The position numbers were made by a program, and so were the translations under genes. A DNA stretch of 48,002 nucleotides from an uncultured Clostridia bacterium. GTDB lineage: Bacteria > Bacillota > Clostridia > Oscillospirales > Ruminococcaceae. The stretch's first letter is position 1. The number at the start of each line of letters is the position of its first letter. The notes beneath the pieces were generated by a model. That model did not search any database. It saw only the letters and a program-made list of their open reading frames with translations, and was not told where the DNA came from. Shown one piece after another: positions 16,193-24,461 of the stretch. The stretch is taken from the NCBI GenBank assembly GCA_945829235.1, contig CALZUA010000024.1:1-48002 (forward strand). Direction: 5' to 3'.

Positions 16193-17626
16193 GTGGTTTT
16201 TTCAAGTTTGACGTTTCTTTTCTTCTTTTTTCTGCCGGCAACGCTGATTGTTTACTATCTCGTGCCGAAAAAAGCGAAGAATATTGTTATTCTCATAAGC
16301 GGGCTGGTGTTCTACGCGTGGGGCGAGCCGATTTACGTTCTGGCGATGATTTTGTCAACGTTTATCGATTACACCGCGGGCAGACTTATCGCGAAATACG
16401 ACGATAATCCGAAAATCCGCAAAGCGTGCCTGATTGTATCGCTGGTGATGAATTTGGGGTTGCTCGGCACGTTCAAGTACCTCGGCTTTATCATCGAGTC
16501 GGTCAACGGTTGGTTTGGCTGGACAATACCGAACCCGAACCTGCCGTTGCCGATAGGAATCAGCTTTTTCACGTTCCAGTCGATGAGCTACACGATTGAC
16601 CTGTACCGCCGCAACATCAAGGTGCAGAAAAGCGCGGTGAATTTTATGGCGTTCGTGACGCTTTTCCCGCAGATTGTTGCGGGACCGATTGTGCGCTACG
16701 AGGACGTTCAGCACGAAATTGACGACAGAACGGTCACCGAGAGTATGCTCGCGGACGGAATTTCGCGCTTTATCACGGGACTTGGCAAAAAGGTGCTGAT
16801 TGCCAACAACATCGGCGAACTATGGACGCAAATCAAGGCGATGGAGTACTCAACGCTGTCGGCGGGCACGGCTTGGCTCGGTATCCTCGCGTTCACGTTC
16901 CAAATCTATTTTGATTTCTCGGGTTACTCCGATATGGCGATAGGCTTGGGCAAGATGATGGGCTTCAACTTCCCCGAAAACTTCAACTACCCGTTCCAGT
17001 CAAAAAGCATCTCGGAATTCTGGCGGCGCTGGCACATGACGCTCGGCGCGTGGTTCAAGAGCTACGTCTATATCCCGCTCGGCGGCAACCGCAAGGGAAC
17101 TGCGCGAACTATCATAAACATTTTCATCGTTTGGACAATCACGGGAGTGTGGCACGGCGCGGCGTGGAACTTTATGCTCTGGGGCGCGTTCTTCGGAATA
17201 TTGATAGTGCTTGAAAGGCTGTTTCTTGGGAAAATTCTGGAAAAAATCCCCGCGTTTTTCAGCTGGCTTTACACGTTTGTGTTGGTGGTAATCAGCTTTG
17301 TGATATTTGACGGAGTAACTCCCGGTACAACGAATTTCGGAGAAATTTTCTCGCAGATATTCACCTATATCGGAGCAATGTTCGGAGCAAACGGCGTTGG
17401 AATTGACGATTTTGCGATATATTCTTTCGTGAATTACAGCGTGATTTTCGCAGTTTGCATTATCGGAAGCACGGATATTCTCAAAAATCTTCACACGAAA
17501 ATCAAGGAAAAAGCGCCGCAGTGGGTTATGTACGGATTTCCCGTTTTGCAGGGCGGCGTGATGCTGGCGAGCGTTGCGTTTGTGGCGACAAGCTCCTACA
17601 ACCCGTTCCTTTACTTTAACTTTTGA
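16193..17626 (+). CDS. MBOAT family O-acyltransferase (AlgI/DltB-like)
   Basis: A 477-residue polytopic membrane protein with about 10-12 hydrophobic segments. MBOAT hallmarks are present: PIGISFFTFQSMSYTIDLYR, FDFSGYSDMAIGLGKMMGF, FWRRWHMTLGAWFKSYVYIP (His281) and the catalytic-type GVWHGAAWNFMLWG (His321). It should move acyl, probably acetyl, groups across or onto an extracytoplasmic glycan. The next gene, 11 bp away, is its usual DHHW/AlgX-like partner. The start is GTG with AAAGGA 9 bases upstream. The glycan substrate is unknown: no polysaccharide synthase is in the window, though a c-di-GMP block begins two genes later. Confidence 0.93.
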   Translation: MVFSSLTFLFFFFLPATLIVYYLVPKKAKNIVILISGLVFYAWGEPIYVLAMILSTFIDYTAGRLIAKYDDNPKIRKACLIVSLVMNLGLLGTFKYLGFIIESVNGWFGWTIPNPNLPLPIGISFFTFQSMSYTIDLYRRNIKVQKSAVNFMAFVTLFPQIVAGPIVRYEDVQHEIDDRTVTESMLADGISRFITGLGKKVLIANNIGELWTQIKAMEYSTLSAGTAWLGILAFTFQIYFDFSGYSDMAIGLGKMMGFNFPENFNYPFQSKSISEFWRRWHMTLGAWFKSYVYIPLGGNRKGTARTIINIFIVWTITGVWHGAAWNFMLWGAFFGILIVLERLFLGKILEKIPAFFSWLYTFVLVVISFVIFDGVTPGTTNFGEIFSQIFTYIGAMFGANGVGIDDFAIYSFVNYSVIFAVCIIGSTDILKNLHTKIKEKAPQWVMYGFPVLQGGVMLASVAFVATSSYNPFLYFNF

Positions 17627-17637
17627 CGGAGGGCAAG

Positions 17638-18852
17638 ATGAAAAAATTCAAATTCACCCCGAACAAGCTGATGATAGGGCTGTTCGCGGTTATAATTCTC
17701 GGAATTTCGATTTCAACACTTGCTCTCCCGAAGCTGGAACGCAGTGAAAACGAAAACCGTTCGCTTGCGAAATTCCCTAGCCTTGTCGATGAAAAGAAGC
17801 TGGAGAAAGCGGAGAATTTCGGCGATGTTCTCGGCGCGGTCAAATGGGGCTATATCACAGAGCGCGAAAAAGCGAGCTTTATGGACGACTTTGAAACCTA
17901 TTTCTCCGACCACTTGGTTGGACGAGATTTGTGGGTTGAGGGCGCGAATTTTCTGTCACGGTTGTCGGGAAAGCGCGAGATAAACGGCGTTTACACGGTT
18001 GACAATCAGATGATACAGACGTTCAGGAAGTATGACGCGGAGGAAGTCGCAAAGTCGCTTGACGCGATGGAGAAATTTGCGGAGCGCTATCCCGATATTC
18101 AGATGAATTTTATGCTCGTTCCGACATCGCAGGAGTTGTTCAAGAACAAAATTCCGTCCTACACGGGACTTTTGAGCGAGAAGGATTTTATTGACGAGTG
18201 CTATTCAAAGCTGGAAAAAATTGGCACAATCGACGCGCTTTCCTACCTCTCCGAGCACAAAAACGAGTATATTTATTATCGTACAGACCACCACTGGACA
18301 AGTCTGGGCGCGTATTACGCGTACTGCGCGGCGGCAAAATCGCTCGGCTACGGCGCTTACGGTCTGAACTCGTTCAACGTTGAAACGGTAAGCTCGGATT
18401 TCCGCGGCACGCTCTACTCCAAGACGCTTGACAGCAGTGTTCCCCCCGATACGATGGACTATTATATTCTCGCAAACGGCGAGCCGAAGGTCCACATGGT
18501 ATCGATTGACGACAGCAAGACAACCGAGTACGACAGCCTTTACGTCCGCGAATATCTCGATGTTAAGGACAAGTACTCGTCGTTCACGGGTGAAAACGCG
18601 CCGATTGTTCATATAACAACGGACGTTGAAAAGGGCAAAAACCTGCTCTTAATCAAGGACAGCTACGCGCACTCGCTCGTGCCGTTCCTGTCGAAGCATT
18701 ACTCGAAAATCACGATGGTTGATATGCGCTATATCAACACAAATTTGAACAATTTCATTGATATGAACGAATATGACCAAGTGTTGTTTATGCAAAACGC
18801 GATTACGTTCACCGAGGACAGCAATATGAAAAAACTGGCATTAACGAAATGA
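17638..18852 (+). CDS. DHHW family (AlgX/SGNH-like) acetylation partner protein
   Basis: A 404-residue protein with one N-terminal membrane segment (about 9-31) and an extracytoplasmic domain carrying YYRTDHHWTSLGAYYAY (Asp217-His218-His219-Trp220), the motif that names the DHHW family and supplies Asp/His catalytic residues. LLIKDSYAHSLVPFLSKHY resembles the serine-containing nucleophile region of AlgX/AlgJ-type domains. Such proteins accept acetyl groups from an MBOAT partner and pass them to a polysaccharide. The ATG at 17638 is chosen for GGAGGG 4-9 bases upstream. It overlaps the next gene by ATGA. Confidence 0.9.
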   Translation: MKKFKFTPNKLMIGLFAVIILGISISTLALPKLERSENENRSLAKFPSLVDEKKLEKAENFGDVLGAVKWGYITEREKASFMDDFETYFSDHLVGRDLWVEGANFLSRLSGKREINGVYTVDNQMIQTFRKYDAEEVAKSLDAMEKFAERYPDIQMNFMLVPTSQELFKNKIPSYTGLLSEKDFIDECYSKLEKIGTIDALSYLSEHKNEYIYYRTDHHWTSLGAYYAYCAAAKSLGYGAYGLNSFNVETVSSDFRGTLYSKTLDSSVPPDTMDYYILANGEPKVHMVSIDDSKTTEYDSLYVREYLDVKDKYSSFTGENAPIVHITTDVEKGKNLLLIKDSYAHSLVPFLSKHYSKITMVDMRYINTNLNNFIDMNEYDQVLFMQNAITFTEDSNMKKLALTK

Positions 18853-19763
18853 GAACGGTTGAGTTTGAGGTAACCGAGAGCGAAAACGGAATAACCGCGC
18901 TGAGTTTTCTGAAAAGGCGCGGTTTTTCGCAACGCGCGGTTGTTGACCTGAAGAAAAACGGCGGTCTTACGCGAAATAACGCGATTTTACGGACGGTTGA
19001 CCGAGTGTATGCGGGCGAGAAAATCCGAGCGGAAATTGCCGAGGACGGGCAGGCGTTGGAGCCGGATTTTTCGGTTAACGCGCGGGTTGTGGCGGAGAGC
19101 GAGGATTTTGTGCTTTTCGACAAGGGCGCGGGAGTGCCTGTTCACCCGTCAATCTGCCACCGCACGGGAACGCTCGGAAACCTCTTTTCAGTGCTTTACC
19201 CTGACAGAGCGTTCCGCCCCGTTCACCGTCTGGACAACAACACCTCGGGCTTGTGTCTTTGCGCGAAAAACGCGGCGGCGGCACCAGCTCTTGCGCGGAC
19301 AGCCGAGAAGGTGTACTTTGCGGCGGTTTCGGGGGAAATCATCGACTCGGGCGAGATTAACCTGCCGATAGCCCGCGCGCCCGACAGCATAATCAAGCGT
19401 GAGGTTTGCGAGGACGGCGCGCCCGCGGTTACGCTCTACAAGCCGATTTTGGTGAAAAATGGGCGGACTCTTCTTGAAATCACGCTGAAAACGGGCAGAA
19501 CTCACCAAATCCGCGTGCATTTCGCGCACATCGGTCACGCGCTTCTCGGCGATGATTTGTACGGCGGCGACTGCTCGGAAATATCGCGCCACGCTCTCCA
19601 CTGCGGGAAAATCCGCTTTGCTGAGCCGTTTTCTGACAATTTTGTGCAATTTGACAGCGCGCTCCCCGAGGATATCGCGGGGCTGTTTATCGAGAAGAAC
19701 CAACCGTTCCCAAAAATGGATTCATTCACCAAGCCGTTAAATAAAATTCAGCCGAAAAAATAA
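18849..19763 (+). CDS. RluA family rRNA/tRNA pseudouridine synthase
   Basis: A 304-residue pseudouridine synthase. Catalytic motif PVHRLDNNTSGLCLCAKN contains the invariant Asp of HRLDxxTSG; ITLKTGRTHQIRVHFAHIGH and GDDLYGG are further family motifs. The N-terminal about 80 residues look like a weak S4 domain (FLKRRGFSQRAVVDLKKNGG). Target uridine is not determinable from sequence alone. The start ATG overlaps the upstream stop (ATGA), so it is coupled to the DHHW gene. The C-terminal tail is short and basic. Confidence 0.92.
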   Translation: MRTVEFEVTESENGITALSFLKRRGFSQRAVVDLKKNGGLTRNNAILRTVDRVYAGEKIRAEIAEDGQALEPDFSVNARVVAESEDFVLFDKGAGVPVHPSICHRTGTLGNLFSVLYPDRAFRPVHRLDNNTSGLCLCAKNAAAAPALARTAEKVYFAAVSGEIIDSGEINLPIARAPDSIIKREVCEDGAPAVTLYKPILVKNGRTLLEITLKTGRTHQIRVHFAHIGHALLGDDLYGGDCSEISRHALHCGKIRFAEPFSDNFVQFDSALPEDIAGLFIEKNQPFPKMDSFTKPLNKIQPKK

Positions 19764-19815
19764 CCAAAAAACGCAGAAAAAAACTGTGCAATTTTTAGAA
19801 ATTTTGCAATAATAC

Positions 19816-19844
19816 TTGATTTATTTTAGTGAATAATGTATAAT
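19816..19844 (+). promoter_or_regulatory. Sigma-A-type promoter for the PilZ-cyclase block
   Basis: TTGATT, 17 bp spacer, TATAAT, ending 20 bp before the PilZ gene GTG start. AT-rich surroundings. It separates the c-di-GMP block from the alaS-rluA run. Confidence 0.8.
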
Positions 19845-19864
19845 GTTAGAAGGGTTATTTTGCG

Positions 19865-20590
19865 GTGACGAGCGTTTTCGGTTGCCGGAAAAAATTGTAC
19901 ATAAAGGGTTTGGTGCGGTTGCTGTTCGGAGGAAAGGTTATAAAGGTCGAGTTGCTCGATGATAAGGGCAAGCTCATTTTCACGGCTGAGAAGAATTTCG
20001 TGTTGCCGAAGAATATGGACGATGACGACAGCATCGTCATTTTCAAAGGTAAAAACCTTCCCGATTTGGAGCGCAACGCGATTGTTTCCGTCGTTACCAC
20101 GACAAAGGCGAACGACAGAATAAGGTACACGGGCGCGGTTTCCATGTCGATGGATACCCAGCTTAACGTAAAAATCCTCAAAAACAACGAAACTCAGGTT
20201 CTTCAGGAACGCAGGCGGTTCTTCAAGATAAAGATTAACGAAAAGGGCAGGGCGCTTTTCTATGTGCGCGGTGAACAGACCGTGCGCTACGACGAGCCGC
20301 CCGAGATTCAGGTGCTCGACATCAACGTCGGCGGCATTTTCTTCTCGTGTGAAGCCGAGGAGTTTATGGAGGGCGACCTCGTGTGCGTGGACGTTGATTT
20401 GTTCATCGACAGCCCGCTTAACACCGCCGTTAAAATTCTCCGAGTTCAGCGCAACGAGGACGGCTCAATCAAGGGCTACGGGTGCTTGTTTGAGAGCCTC
20501 ACGGGCGCTCAGGAGGATTACATTGGCAGATTTATAATGAAGGTTCAGTCCGAGCAACGCAGAAAAGAAGCGGCAAAGGACGAAATTTGA
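19865..20590 (+). CDS. PilZ domain protein, YcgR-like (candidate c-di-GMP receptor)
   Basis: A 241-residue soluble protein with an N-terminal YcgR-N-like beta domain (about 20-105) and a C-terminal PilZ domain. The ligand motifs are recognisable but altered: QERRRFFKI at 114-122 (RxxxR with Lys121 for the second Arg) and LDINVGGIFF at 151-160 (D-x-N-x-x-G where S is usual). Family knowledge says these positions bind c-di-GMP; the substitutions are conservative, so binding is likely but unproven. The GTG start has AGAAGGG about 10 bases upstream. The diguanylate cyclase gene begins 38 bp later, supporting a shared signal. Confidence 0.87.
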   Translation: MTSVFGCRKKLYIKGLVRLLFGGKVIKVELLDDKGKLIFTAEKNFVLPKNMDDDDSIVIFKGKNLPDLERNAIVSVVTTTKANDRIRYTGAVSMSMDTQLNVKILKNNETQVLQERRRFFKIKINEKGRALFYVRGEQTVRYDEPPEIQVLDINVGGIFFSCEAEEFMEGDLVCVDVDLFIDSPLNTAVKILRVQRNEDGSIKGYGCLFESLTGAQEDYIGRFIMKVQSEQRRKEAAKDEI

Positions 20591-20628
20591 TTTAAGGATA
20601 TAATTTATTTCATTTAGGGGGAAGAACG

Positions 20629-22629
20629 ATGAAAAAATCCACAATGAAGTATGTGCTGGTAGTTGTTTTGGCTATCTTCGCGCTGGTTCCCGCGATAATT
20701 CTCGGAGTTGTCGGCTCTCTGTCGTATTCGGGATTCAGCAATGACGCGAGGCAGGAAGAGTTCAACACGGTCACTATGTCCAAGGCAGGTACCGTCGGCA
20801 CGGTTTTTGCAGGGTATCTGGGTGACGCAACGATGCTTTCAAAGCTGGATGCGGTTGCCGAGGCGGCTAAAACGGGCGGCGACGGCGCAAGTGCGATTGT
20901 GAAATCCTACGCCGAGAGCAATCCCGATGTTGCCGATGCGCTTGTTCTCAACGCTTCGGGTACGGTTGTGGCATCTGCGGCGGGCGCTGAAAAGGGCGTG
21001 TTCGAGCATTTCTCTTCCGATATGCCCGCGGTTTCCACTCTTTTCTCTTGGGATAAGTACCAGAGCGATGGATTTTTCGTTTCTCGTGAGATAAACAACG
21101 GCTCGGTTGTGGGCTATGTTTGCCTTGTGGTTACACCCGCTTCCGACAGCGCGCTTTCTCAGGCACTTGCCGGAACTTATGTCAACAAAAAGGCGAACCT
21201 CGCGCTTATCGACAGCGAGGGCAACACCATCAATTTTGACGGCAAAGGCACTACAATGAAGGCAGGACAGCTTGACGGCGCGATTGCCGGCAAGAAGGGC
21301 GATTTCTTCAAGAATAACGTGTCGGGCGTTACCGCGCGCGATAATCAGGTTTCCGGTACCGCCGGCAAATATCGCTACATAAGCGGAGTTATCCCTGAGG
21401 TAACAAGTTGGAGATGGCTTGCCGTATGCGATAGCGGCGAGTTTGGCGCGGCTTCTTCGCCTATTGTTCCGCTGATTGTTCTTGCGGTTGTTGCGCTTGT
21501 TATGTGCGCGCTCGGTTTCCTCATCATCACCAAGTTTGTCGGCAAAATGCACGATATGCTCAAGACGATGGACGGAATCACACACGAAAACGGCATTTCC
21601 TCCACTCGTTTCACGGTCAAGAAAAAGGAAGAGAAGAGCGAGCTTGGCGAAATCCAGATCTCGTTCAACGAGTTCCTTGACGAGGTTAAAATCAACTCCG
21701 ACCGTTACCGTACAATTGCAAACTTGTCCGACAATATGCTGTTCGAGTGGGATTTCCACAAGGAACTGATGTACATTTCGGACAATATGCTCCAGAAATT
21801 CGACCTCAAGCCCGATGGTGCAACACTCTCGAACGGACGCTTCCTCGACAGCCTGATGACACCCGAGGACGCGGATAAGTACAAGCGTGATATCAGCGCG
21901 ATGTTGAAAAATCAGAAGGGCTACAACACGCAGTACCAGCTTATGACCAAGAGCGGCACACCGATTTGGGTATCGTTCCGCGCGAACTGCATCACCGACC
22001 GTATCGGTGAACCGCTTCGTGTAATCGGCGTCCTCACCGATATCGATAACGAGAAAAAGGCTGAGATGCAACTCTCCGAGCGTGCTTCGATTGACTTCCT
22101 CTCACAGCTCTACAACCGTAGCACCTTTATCAGAATGCTTACTCAGGAGCTTGACAGACGCGGCCCGAACAAGGTTGCGACAATGTTCATCGACGTCGAT
22201 GACTTCAAGTTCATCAACGACCGCTACGGACACAGCTCGGGCGATGAAGCAATCAAGTTTGTTGCCGATAACATTCGCAAGAAGGTTGATGGACGCGGCG
22301 GTTTCGCGGGACGTTTCGGCGGCGATGAGTTCGTGTTGTGCTACACAAATCAGGAGGATATCGCAAATCTTGAGCAGATTGCGATGGATATTATCGACGA
22401 GCTGTACGTTGGCTTCACGACAGTGGAAGGTACGCTTATCAACGTCAGAGTTTCGATTGGTATTTCTTACTGCCCGCAGCACACAGAGGACGTAAACGAG
22501 CTGATTTCCTTCTCGGATACGGCAATGTACTTCGTAAAGAAGAACGGCAAGACCAACTATCATATTTATATGCCTGAGGACAGCGAGAGCGGCGAATATA
22601 TCGACCCCGAGGGATATCAGGCGAATTGA
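20629..22629 (+). CDS. Membrane diguanylate cyclase with extracellular sensor, PAS and GGDEF
   Basis: A 666-residue protein: membrane segment 8-30; extracytoplasmic sensor about 31-275, Cache-like in form; second membrane segment about 277-298; linker; PAS about 358-478 (...IWVSFRANCITDRIGEPLRVIG...); GGDEF about 485-650. Active site GRFGGDEFVLCY has intact GGDEF at 564-568, and MFIDVDDFKFINDRYGH supplies metal and base-binding residues, so it should make c-di-GMP from two GTP. The inhibitory I-site RxxD normally just upstream reads RGGF, so product inhibition at this site is probably lost. ATG start with AGGGGGAAG upstream. Ligand of the sensor is unknown. Confidence 0.94.
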   Translation: MKKSTMKYVLVVVLAIFALVPAIILGVVGSLSYSGFSNDARQEEFNTVTMSKAGTVGTVFAGYLGDATMLSKLDAVAEAAKTGGDGASAIVKSYAESNPDVADALVLNASGTVVASAAGAEKGVFEHFSSDMPAVSTLFSWDKYQSDGFFVSREINNGSVVGYVCLVVTPASDSALSQALAGTYVNKKANLALIDSEGNTINFDGKGTTMKAGQLDGAIAGKKGDFFKNNVSGVTARDNQVSGTAGKYRYISGVIPEVTSWRWLAVCDSGEFGAASSPIVPLIVLAVVALVMCALGFLIITKFVGKMHDMLKTMDGITHENGISSTRFTVKKKEEKSELGEIQISFNEFLDEVKINSDRYRTIANLSDNMLFEWDFHKELMYISDNMLQKFDLKPDGATLSNGRFLDSLMTPEDADKYKRDISAMLKNQKGYNTQYQLMTKSGTPIWVSFRANCITDRIGEPLRVIGVLTDIDNEKKAEMQLSERASIDFLSQLYNRSTFIRMLTQELDRRGPNKVATMFIDVDDFKFINDRYGHSSGDEAIKFVADNIRKKVDGRGGFAGRFGGDEFVLCYTNQEDIANLEQIAMDIIDELYVGFTTVEGTLINVRVSIGISYCPQHTEDVNELISFSDTAMYFVKKNGKTNYHIYMPEDSESGEYIDPEGYQAN

Positions 22630-22639
22630 CAGAATTTTG

Positions 22640-22680
22640 GTGCGGCGCTTGCAACGCTTTAAAGCGGCAGAGCGCCGCAC
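22640..22680 (+). other. Long hairpin in the cyclase-parA gap
   Basis: GTGCGGCGCT (22640-22649) pairs perfectly with AGCGCCGCAC (22671-22680); an inner CGCTTTAAAGCG can also pair. It lies 10 bp after the cyclase stop, and GGGTATTTTATAG follows, too weak a T-run for a confident terminator. It could be an mRNA processing or partial termination signal. Confidence 0.55.
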
Positions 22681-22710
22681 GGGTATTTTATAGTTCGGAG
22701 GTTTGTTGTT

Positions 22711-23505
22711 TTGGCGAAAATAATTGCAGTGACAAATCAAAAGGGCGGTGTTGGAAAAACCACAACCTGCGCGGCACTTTGCGGCGGACTGTCGCAAATG
22801 GGTTACAAGGTGCTGGCGGTTGACCTCGACCCGCAGGGAAACCTGAGCTTCAGCCTTGGCGTTGAGGTTGAGGACAACTACACGATTTACGATGTGCTGA
22901 AGGACAACTGCGACATTGACGAGGCGATAATTCACGGCGAGCATTGCGATGTTGTGCCGTCGAACATTTTGCTGTCGGGCTTGGAGCTTGAGATGACGGG
23001 CGTTGGCAGAGAGTACGTTCTTCGCGAACAGCTCAATTATGTCAAGAAGGAGTACGATTACATCATTCTTGATACGCCGCCGGCGCTGTCGGTGCTCACG
23101 ATAAACGCGTACACGGCATCGGACGAGCTGATTATCCCGATGTTGTGCGAAATCCTGTCATTACAGGGCATCGCTCAGCTTAAACAGACTATTTTCGCTG
23201 TAAAGCGTTACTACAATAAATCGCTTTGCGTGCGCGGAATACTATTAAATAAGTACAACGGTCGGTACACGCTCACGAAAGAAGTCGAGGAGCTGGCGGA
23301 GATGATTGCCAAACAGCTCGACACCACGATTTTCAACACGAAAATCAGCGCGTGCGTGTCGATAGCCGAAGCGCCCGCTCACGGCGAGAGCATTATCACC
23401 TATTCGCCGAAATCAAAAGGTGCGCTCGAGTTCAAATCGTTCATCAACGAGCTGATTGAGCCGCATAAGTTGAATAAAACCAAGAAAACTGCCGAGGAAA
23501 AATAA
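22711..23505 (+). CDS. ParA/Soj-type ATPase without ParB
   Basis: A 264-residue P-loop ATPase of the ParA/MinD group. The deviant Walker A KGGVGKTT (Lys11, Lys16) with the signature first lysine, VDLDPQGN (about 37-44), and YIILDTPPALSVLT (Walker B region) are intact, so ATP-dependent dimerisation is expected. Such proteins position DNA, protein clusters or surface machines. No parB or parS-like site is seen nearby, and the flanking genes are a c-di-GMP cyclase and a ComFB-like protein, so a cargo role is more likely than chromosome segregation (inference). The start is TTG with GGAGG 9 bases upstream. Confidence 0.9.
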   Translation: MAKIIAVTNQKGGVGKTTTCAALCGGLSQMGYKVLAVDLDPQGNLSFSLGVEVEDNYTIYDVLKDNCDIDEAIIHGEHCDVVPSNILLSGLELEMTGVGREYVLREQLNYVKKEYDYIILDTPPALSVLTINAYTASDELIIPMLCEILSLQGIAQLKQTIFAVKRYYNKSLCVRGILLNKYNGRYTLTKEVEELAEMIAKQLDTTIFNTKISACVSIAEAPAHGESIITYSPKSKGALEFKSFINELIEPHKLNKTKKTAEEK

Positions 23506-23519
23506 GGGAGCTGAAAAAT

Positions 23520-24389
23520 TTGCCGCCGAAAAAGAGTTCCAACGGTTCAGCCAGCCGTGGCGTTGCCGAAACTAAAAATCATTCGACTACCGCCTTTGAG
23601 CAATCGGGGGCGGCGGATTTGACGAGAAAAGCGAGGCGTTCGGACAATGCGGTGAAGAGCGGGAAAAGTTCCGCGAAAGATTCCCCAAAAAGTGTTTCCA
23701 AAAGTTCTGCGAAAGGGGCTTTGAGTTCAACGAACGGCGCTTCGGGTTCAACGAAAGGCGAATCAAGTTCAACAAAGAGCGCTTCTAGTTCAACAAAAAG
23801 TTCACCAAAAGCAGAGAAGGCGAAAACCAATAAATCCGCGAAGTCTTCGGAAAAGGATAAATCTGCAAGCAAACCGATGGTTGCGCTGAAAAAGTCGGGT
23901 GCGGTTTCCAAAAAATACCACAAAGAGCCGAGCGATGACAGCGGAATTTCCTGTAAAACTCCGCAGGTGATGAAGCTTGTTGCCGAGGACAACGGTGAAA
24001 ACGCGGTTATCGCGGCGGGCAAAAGTCGAATTCCCGCGCGGCTCAAGGGCAGAGAACCGCTTTCAAAAATGGTTAAACGGGAAATGCACGGCGATATTTA
24101 CGAGCCGAACGAGGTCGAGGTCGTAAACCTTACGGAACTCGCCGTTCAGTACGAGGCACCGCAGATTTTGGACAGGTTCAACGCGTGCTCGTGCGAAAAA
24201 TGCGTGGCGGTGTTCTCGGAAATGGTGCTGAAAAAAGTTCCCGCGCGGTTCGCGAGGATAACCAAAACCAAAATGGGTATTCGCTCGCGTGAGCTGAACG
24301 GGCGGGTTGAGCCGGTGCGGAAAATGGTTCAGATTACGATGATAAGGGAGCTTATCGGGAGCAAAAAGCGTATTTTTCATGATGAATAA
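23520..24389 (+). CDS. ComFB-like protein with a long Ser/Lys-rich N-terminal region
   Basis: A 289-residue protein. Residues 1-150 are low complexity, basic and built from SSTK-like repeats (about 70-95), probably disordered. Residues about 180-270 resemble the ComFB family: NLTELAVQYEAPQILDRF, then CSCEKC (Cys223, Cys225, Cys228), then a helix and LKKVPARFARI. ComFB-family proteins in cyanobacteria have been reported as c-di-GMP receptors, which fits the neighbouring cyclase and PilZ genes. The start is TTG with AAGGGAG about 9 bases upstream, 14 bp after the parA-like stop. The ComFB assignment rests on pattern recognition and needs a profile search. Confidence 0.72.
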   Translation: MPPKKSSNGSASRGVAETKNHSTTAFEQSGAADLTRKARRSDNAVKSGKSSAKDSPKSVSKSSAKGALSSTNGASGSTKGESSSTKSASSSTKSSPKAEKAKTNKSAKSSEKDKSASKPMVALKKSGAVSKKYHKEPSDDSGISCKTPQVMKLVAEDNGENAVIAAGKSRIPARLKGREPLSKMVKREMHGDIYEPNEVEVVNLTELAVQYEAPQILDRFNACSCEKCVAVFSEMVLKKVPARFARITKTKMGIRSRELNGRVEPVRKMVQITMIRELIGSKKRIFHDE

Positions 24390-24394
24390 ATTTT

Positions 24395-24437
24395 GCAAAA
24401 TCACGCAAAATAATATAGCGTATTGTAAAAATTTTGC
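24395..24437. promoter_or_regulatory. Possible operator: three GCAAAAT boxes before the MreB gene
   Basis: GCAAAAT at 24395-24401 and 24405-24411 (10 bp apart, same face of the helix) and inverted ATTTTGC at 24431-24437. No convincing promoter hexamers were found between the ComFB-like stop and the MreB start, so the meaning is uncertain. Confidence 0.3.
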
Positions 24438-24461
24438 CTTAAAATACAGGGAGTAATACAA

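Noticed and set aside
22630-22710. c-di-GMP riboswitch between the cyclase and parA genes
   Set aside because: Only a simple long hairpin is visible; the conserved two-stem GEMM pattern was not found.
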